Source: Bacteroidales bacterium (GTDB lineage Bacteria > Bacteroidota > Bacteroidia > Bacteroidales > WCHB1-69). From it: a DNA stretch of 16,648 bases. The stretch spans positions 1 through 16,648 of the forward strand of contig JAAYQB010000030.1 in assembly GCA_012519525.1 (NCBI GenBank). The letters run 5' to 3'. Positions 13,384 through 16,648 of this stretch are shown here, piece by piece. A program made the translations under genes and the position numbers. Every line of letters starts with the position of its first letter. The first letter of the stretch is position 1. Below the pieces are notes generated by a model. The model was not told the DNA's origin. It was given only the letters and a program-made list of their open reading frames with translations, and made no database searches.

Positions 13384-16218
13384 TTATCCGCATTTGGAAT
13401 GTCCGCAACTCATACAAGTTACGCAACCGTCTTTATAGACCAATGTTTCTTGTTTGCATTCAGGACAAACTTGTTTAACTTTTGTTCCTTCTTTGATATA
13501 ACGTTTTAGAGATCTTGATACGCCATTTTTCCATGTCATGATGTTGTCGTCATCTAAACGTAATTTATCTATTAAATTAACAACACTGGGTAGCGGCATT
13601 CCATGTCGTAGAATACCGGAAATAAGTTTTGCATAATTCCAGTATTCTTTTAAGAACATTCTCGATAATCCTTGAATAGTAACTCCATAACCATCTTGAT
13701 CTTCAAAGTAAAAATCATATCTTGCCGGCTCGGTTGCCGATGCTTTTTCTCTAATAATTTTACCGTGTTTTACCCATTTTGGAAGTGCTGAAAGACTTTC
13801 GGTTTTTCCGGTAAATATTTCATAAGGTCTTCCTTCTACTAATCCGACAACAGCTACCCAGTCTTCTTCTTTGTTTTTAAATCGTATTACATCGGCAGAT
13901 AGCACTTTAGGACGTTTAGGTGCATTGGTTTCTCCAAAGCTTTTATTTTGATTAGCATTATTTGTACTTCCATTTTTAACTAAAACACCATCTCTTGAGC
14001 CTTCTCTATAGATAGTCATTCCTTTGCATCCGCTTTCCCATGCTGTTTGATAAATTTCATTTACAATCGATTCGGATGCGTTTTCGGGAATATTGACCGT
14101 AACGCTGATAGAGTGGTCAACCCATTTTTGAACAGAACCTTGTAGCTTGACTTTCATTAGCCAATCTACATCATGAGCGGTAGCTTTATAATAAGGCGAT
14201 TGTTCTATAAGTTTTTCCAACTCTTTTGGGGACATGTATTTTAGTTCTTCTACATTGTAGCCTTTTGTTTGTGCCCACACTTTAAATTTTGGATGAAATA
14301 CTTGATATTCTTCAAAAGAATCTCCGTTTTGATCGGTAAAGGTAACTTTTACATTTTGATCGTTAGGGTTTACCTTTCTTCTTCTAACGTGGGCAATCAT
14401 AAATACAGGTTCTATGCCGGATGTTGTTTGTGTGCATAGGCTTACGCTTCCTGTCGGTGCAATTGTTAGCAAAGCAATGTTTCTTCTTCCGTATTGACAC
14501 ATGTCTTGATATAAAGCCGGGTCTGCTTCTTTTATGCGTTGAATGAAAGGATTATTTTTTTCTTTTTCAGTATCGTATATAGGGAAAGCACCTCTTTCTT
14601 TTGCTAATTCAACCGATGAACGGTAAGCTGCTAATGCTAGTTGCTTATGTACTTCCGTTGAAAATTTATTGGCTTCTTCAGAGCCGTAGCGTATGCCTAA
14701 AGCGGCAAGCATATCTCCTTCGGCTGTTGTTCCTAAGCCTGTTCTGCGTCCTAAAGAAGATTTGTCTTTAATTTTTTCCCATAATTCTTTTTCGGTTCTT
14801 TTAATTGCTATTTCTTCCGGATCCGAATTTACTTTTATAAGAATTTTATCTATTTTTTCTATTTCTAAATCAATTAAATCATCCATCAAGCGTTGAGCAA
14901 TCATTGTGTGATTTTTGAATTTTTCAAAATTAAAACTTGCTTTTTCCGTAAATGGATGATCTACATAACTATATAAGTTTAATGCTAATAATCGACAGCT
15001 ATCATAGGGGCATAAAGGGATTTCGCCACAGGGATTGGTTGAAACCGTCTCGAATCCTTGTTCTGCATAACAATCAGGAATGGCTTCTCTTTTAATGGTA
15101 TCCCAAAATAAGATTCCGGGTTCTGCCGATTTCCAAGCATTATGAATAATTTTATTCCATAAAGTTTTAGCATTTATTTCTTTTTGTATTACCGGATTAG
15201 GTGAATCAATGGGATATTGTTGTACATAAGGTTTGCCTGTTTTAACGCACTCCATGAATTCGTCGTCGATTTTAACGGAAACATTGGCACCTGTAATTTT
15301 TCCTTGTGTCATTTTTGCATCAATAAACTTTTCCACATCAGGATGTTTGATTGATACACTCAGCATTAACGCTCCTCTACGTCCTCCTTGTGCGACTTCG
15401 CGTGTTGAATTTGAATAACGTTCCATAAAAGGAACTATCCCTGTCGAAGAAATAGCACTATTGTTTACTAAACTTCCTTCGGGACGAATATGTGAAAGAT
15501 CATGTCCGACTCCTCCACGTCTTTTCATTAATTGAACTTGTTCTTCATCTATCTTCATTATACCGCCATAAGAATCGGAATTTTCTTTATTTCCGATAAC
15601 AAAACAATTGGATAGAGAAGCTATTTGAAAATCGTTTCCTATTCCAAACATAGGACTTCCTTGAGGAACAATATATTGAAAATTCTTTAAAAGTAAATTA
15701 ATTTTTACTTCATCTAAAGGATTAGGATATTTTTTTTCGATACGAGCAAATTCTCTTGATAGTCTTTGGTGCATATCGTCCGGAGTTTGTTCATATATAT
15801 TGCCGACACCGTCTCTTAGAGCGTATTTGTTTATCCATACATTGGCAACCATTTCCTCTCCGTCAAAATATTCTGTCGTTTTCTTCAATACTTTTTCATA
15901 ATCATAGGTCTTCATTTGCTCACTATTCACGTTGTTAAAATTAAAACATTCATCGTCTTCATTTAATTCAATATGTTTTTTTATAGGGGATTCTTCTATA
16001 ATAGGTGTTTCTGTTATAGAATTGTCTATCGTAAGAAAAGATTCTTCCGGACGTAGATTTTCTCTTTGCTGCAACAAAGAAGTATTTCCTAAAAGGTCTT
16101 TTTTCCCCGTAGTAGGAGTGTCGGTTTTGTTAGCTCCATACTTATAATCTACAACATCTGATGATGTGTCAGACTTTGAATTAGTTAAGTTAAATAAAGA
16201 ATTAAATAAATCAGTCAT
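13384..16218 (-). CDS. nrdJ: Adenosylcobalamin-dependent (class II) ribonucleotide reductase with N-terminal extension
   Basis: A 944-residue enzyme that reduces ribonucleotides to deoxyribonucleotides with a B12-generated thiyl radical and no oxygen requirement. Core motifs: LSNCFV with C205, RRGGVGHDLS (233-242), NPCGE (395-399) with radical Cys397 between N395 and E399, and C408 eleven residues later, the second active-site redox cysteine as in the Lactobacillus class II enzyme. APTGS (587-591) binds substrate phosphate. The C-terminus has CPEC (918-921), CVTCMSC (932-938) and a last C943, a zinc-ribbon-like tail of the kind thought to relay electrons to the active site. The family normally begins near MKTYDYEKV, here M102 (codon at 15913-15915). 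The preceding 101 residues are polar, low-complexity and open in frame, so the start at 16218 is kept with reservation. It precedes the thioesterase gene in one operon. Confidence 0.95.
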   Translation of the reverse strand: MTDLFNSLFNLTNSKSDTSSDVVDYKYGANKTDTPTTGKKDLLGNTSLLQQRENLRPEESFLTIDNSITETPIIEESPIKKHIELNEDDECFNFNNVNSEQMKTYDYEKVLKKTTEYFDGEEMVANVWINKYALRDGVGNIYEQTPDDMHQRLSREFARIEKKYPNPLDEVKINLLLKNFQYIVPQGSPMFGIGNDFQIASLSNCFVIGNKENSDSYGGIMKIDEEQVQLMKRRGGVGHDLSHIRPEGSLVNNSAISSTGIVPFMERYSNSTREVAQGGRRGALMLSVSIKHPDVEKFIDAKMTQGKITGANVSVKIDDEFMECVKTGKPYVQQYPIDSPNPVIQKEINAKTLWNKIIHNAWKSAEPGILFWDTIKREAIPDCYAEQGFETVSTNPCGEIPLCPYDSCRLLALNLYSYVDHPFTEKASFNFEKFKNHTMIAQRLMDDLIDLEIEKIDKILIKVNSDPEEIAIKRTEKELWEKIKDKSSLGRRTGLGTTAEGDMLAALGIRYGSEEANKFSTEVHKQLALAAYRSSVELAKERGAFPIYDTEKEKNNPFIQRIKEADPALYQDMCQYGRRNIALLTIAPTGSVSLCTQTTSGIEPVFMIAHVRRRKVNPNDQNVKVTFTDQNGDSFEEYQVFHPKFKVWAQTKGYNVEELKYMSPKELEKLIEQSPYYKATAHDVDWLMKVKLQGSVQKWVDHSISVTVNIPENASESIVNEIYQTAWESGCKGMTIYREGSRDGVLVKNGSTNNANQNKSFGETNAPKRPKVLSADVIRFKNKEEDWVAVVGLVEGRPYEIFTGKTESLSALPKWVKHGKIIREKASATEPARYDFYFEDQDGYGVTIQGLSRMFLKEYWNYAKLISGILRHGMPLPSVVNLIDKLRLDDDNIMTWKNGVSRSLKRYIKEGTKVKQVCPECKQETLVYKDGCVTCMSCGHSKCG

Positions 16219-16334
16219 AATTATAAATAAATAAAGTTTATATTATATTTGTATCCTAATATATCAAAATAATGTTACTTTTTTACAAGTGTGTTTTTTG
16301 CTATTAAATGATTTCTAAATGTTTAAAAAAAAAT

Positions 16335-16349
16335 AATCTTTGAAAGATT
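16335..16349. promoter_or_regulatory. Perfect palindrome at the predicted nrdJ transcription start (operator candidate)
   Basis: AATCTTT-G-AAAGATT is a perfect inverted repeat with seven-base arms around one base. On the minus strand it begins six bases after the -7 element at 16356-16363, so it would cover the transcription start. A dimeric repressor bound here would block transcription. It does not look like an NrdR box, and the regulator is unknown. Confidence 0.45.
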
Positions 16350-16355
16350 CTTATG

Positions 16356-16363
16356 CAAAGATA
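16356..16363 (-). promoter_or_regulatory. Bacteroidetes -7 promoter element (TATCTTTG) for nrdJ
   Basis: On the minus strand the sequence reads TATCTTTG, an exact TAnnTTTG match. The expected start is near 16349, giving a leader of about 130 bases to the ATG at 16218. The -33 box is poor. It is the best candidate for the nrdJ-thioesterase operon. Confidence 0.45.
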
Positions 16364-16473
16364 AGATAATTATTTCGTCTTTTAAAAAGAAAACAACTAA
16401 AAAAATTCACAAAATAATGTTCATAACTTACCATATTGATTATCTGTTGCTTATAAATTAAAAATTAATTGTA

Positions 16474-16571
16474 TTGTTTTAATTTATTGTGTAACTAATT
16501 GTAAAATACGTTTTTTGAAAATATATGTCTTTTTTAAAAATTGCTTTTTAAGTTTTGTTTTAATTTATTGT
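16474..16571. repeat. 17-base direct repeat, two copies
   Basis: TTGTTTTAATTTATTGT occurs at 16474-16490 and again exactly at 16555-16571, 81 bases apart, in AT-rich intergenic DNA. It could be a paired binding site for a regulator of the gene beyond the window end. The low complexity of the region makes chance a real possibility. Confidence 0.3.
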
Positions 16572-16592
16572 TATAGAGCTTGTTGTTGTTAA

Positions 16593-16600
16593 TATTTTTG
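16593..16600 (+). promoter_or_regulatory. Possible rightward -7 promoter element (TATTTTTG)
   Basis: This is an exact TAnnTTTG match facing right, with TTG-rich sequence about 20 bases upstream (TTGTT at 16568-16572) that could act as a -33 box. No start codon follows inside the window, so any gene it serves lies beyond the right edge. It suggests that the region is divergent between nrdJ and an unseen gene. Confidence 0.35.
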
Positions 16601-16648
16601 TTTGAACTAAAATAACACAAAGAAGCTTCTGTTAATTTTAGGTTAATA

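Larger units (their letters stand above)
16219..16648. other. Gene-free region upstream of nrdJ
   Basis: These 430 very AT-rich bases contain no convincing coding region on either strand and no RNA gene that I recognise. They hold the nrdJ promoter element and palindrome near 16335-16363, a 17-base direct repeat, and a possible rightward promoter near 16593. I looked for a cobalamin riboswitch in the ~130-base nrdJ leader because the enzyme needs B12. The leader has almost no GC-rich helices, so one is not supported. Confidence 0.6.

Noticed and set aside
16219..16349. Cobalamin riboswitch in the nrdJ leader
   Set aside because: The leader is almost entirely A/T with no GC-rich helices or recognisable B12-box, so the fold cannot be supported.

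Overview
The window looks like chromosomal DNA from an AT-rich member of the Bacteroidetes, most likely Bacteroidales. The evidence is: a gliding-type C-terminal secretion domain of the type IX system (T9SS) at the left edge; several exact matches to the Bacteroidetes -7 promoter element TAnnTTTG; little sign of Shine-Dalgarno sequences; a Bacteroides-type second elongation factor G; a tryptophanase; and a class II (B12-dependent) ribonucleotide reductase. I see no transposase, integrase, phage gene, CRISPR array, tRNA or rRNA.

Left part (1-7897, + strand). The 3' end of a large T9SS-exported surface protein comes first. A tightly packed six-gene operon follows: a YfhO-like polytopic membrane protein, gmd, fcl, a family 2 glycosyltransferase, a family 4 glycosyltransferase and gmhA. 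gmd and fcl together make GDP-L-fucose from GDP-mannose. gmhA makes sedoheptulose-7-phosphate-derived heptose phosphate. The operon therefore looks dedicated to a surface glycan (LPS/capsule or protein O-glycan) containing fucose and possibly heptose. The genes overlap or are separated by 1-16 bases.

Middle (7898-10588). Tryptophanase (tnaA, indole-forming by its active-site residues) ends in a clear hairpin terminator. Next come a small three-helix PQ-loop/SemiSWEET-like membrane protein and a small exported beta-barrel-like protein. The reading frame of the latter is broken near its 3' end: the typical outer-membrane C-terminus survives in another frame.

Right part (10589-16648). A diverged EF-G paralogue (EF-G2/FusA2 type) lacks the catalytic histidine of the G3 motif and has other altered GTPase motifs. 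It ends at a strong, probably bidirectional terminator. On the minus strand is a probable two-gene operon: nrdJ (944 residues, with an unusual 101-residue N-terminal extension) followed 15 bases later by a hotdog thioesterase. The last 430 bases hold no convincing gene. They carry a minus-strand promoter with a perfect palindrome at its predicted start point, and a possible rightward promoter near the window end.

The most interesting points are the GTPase-motif-defective EF-G paralogue, the PQ-loop protein next to tryptophanase, the broken outer-membrane gene, and the nrdJ extension with its operator-like palindrome.
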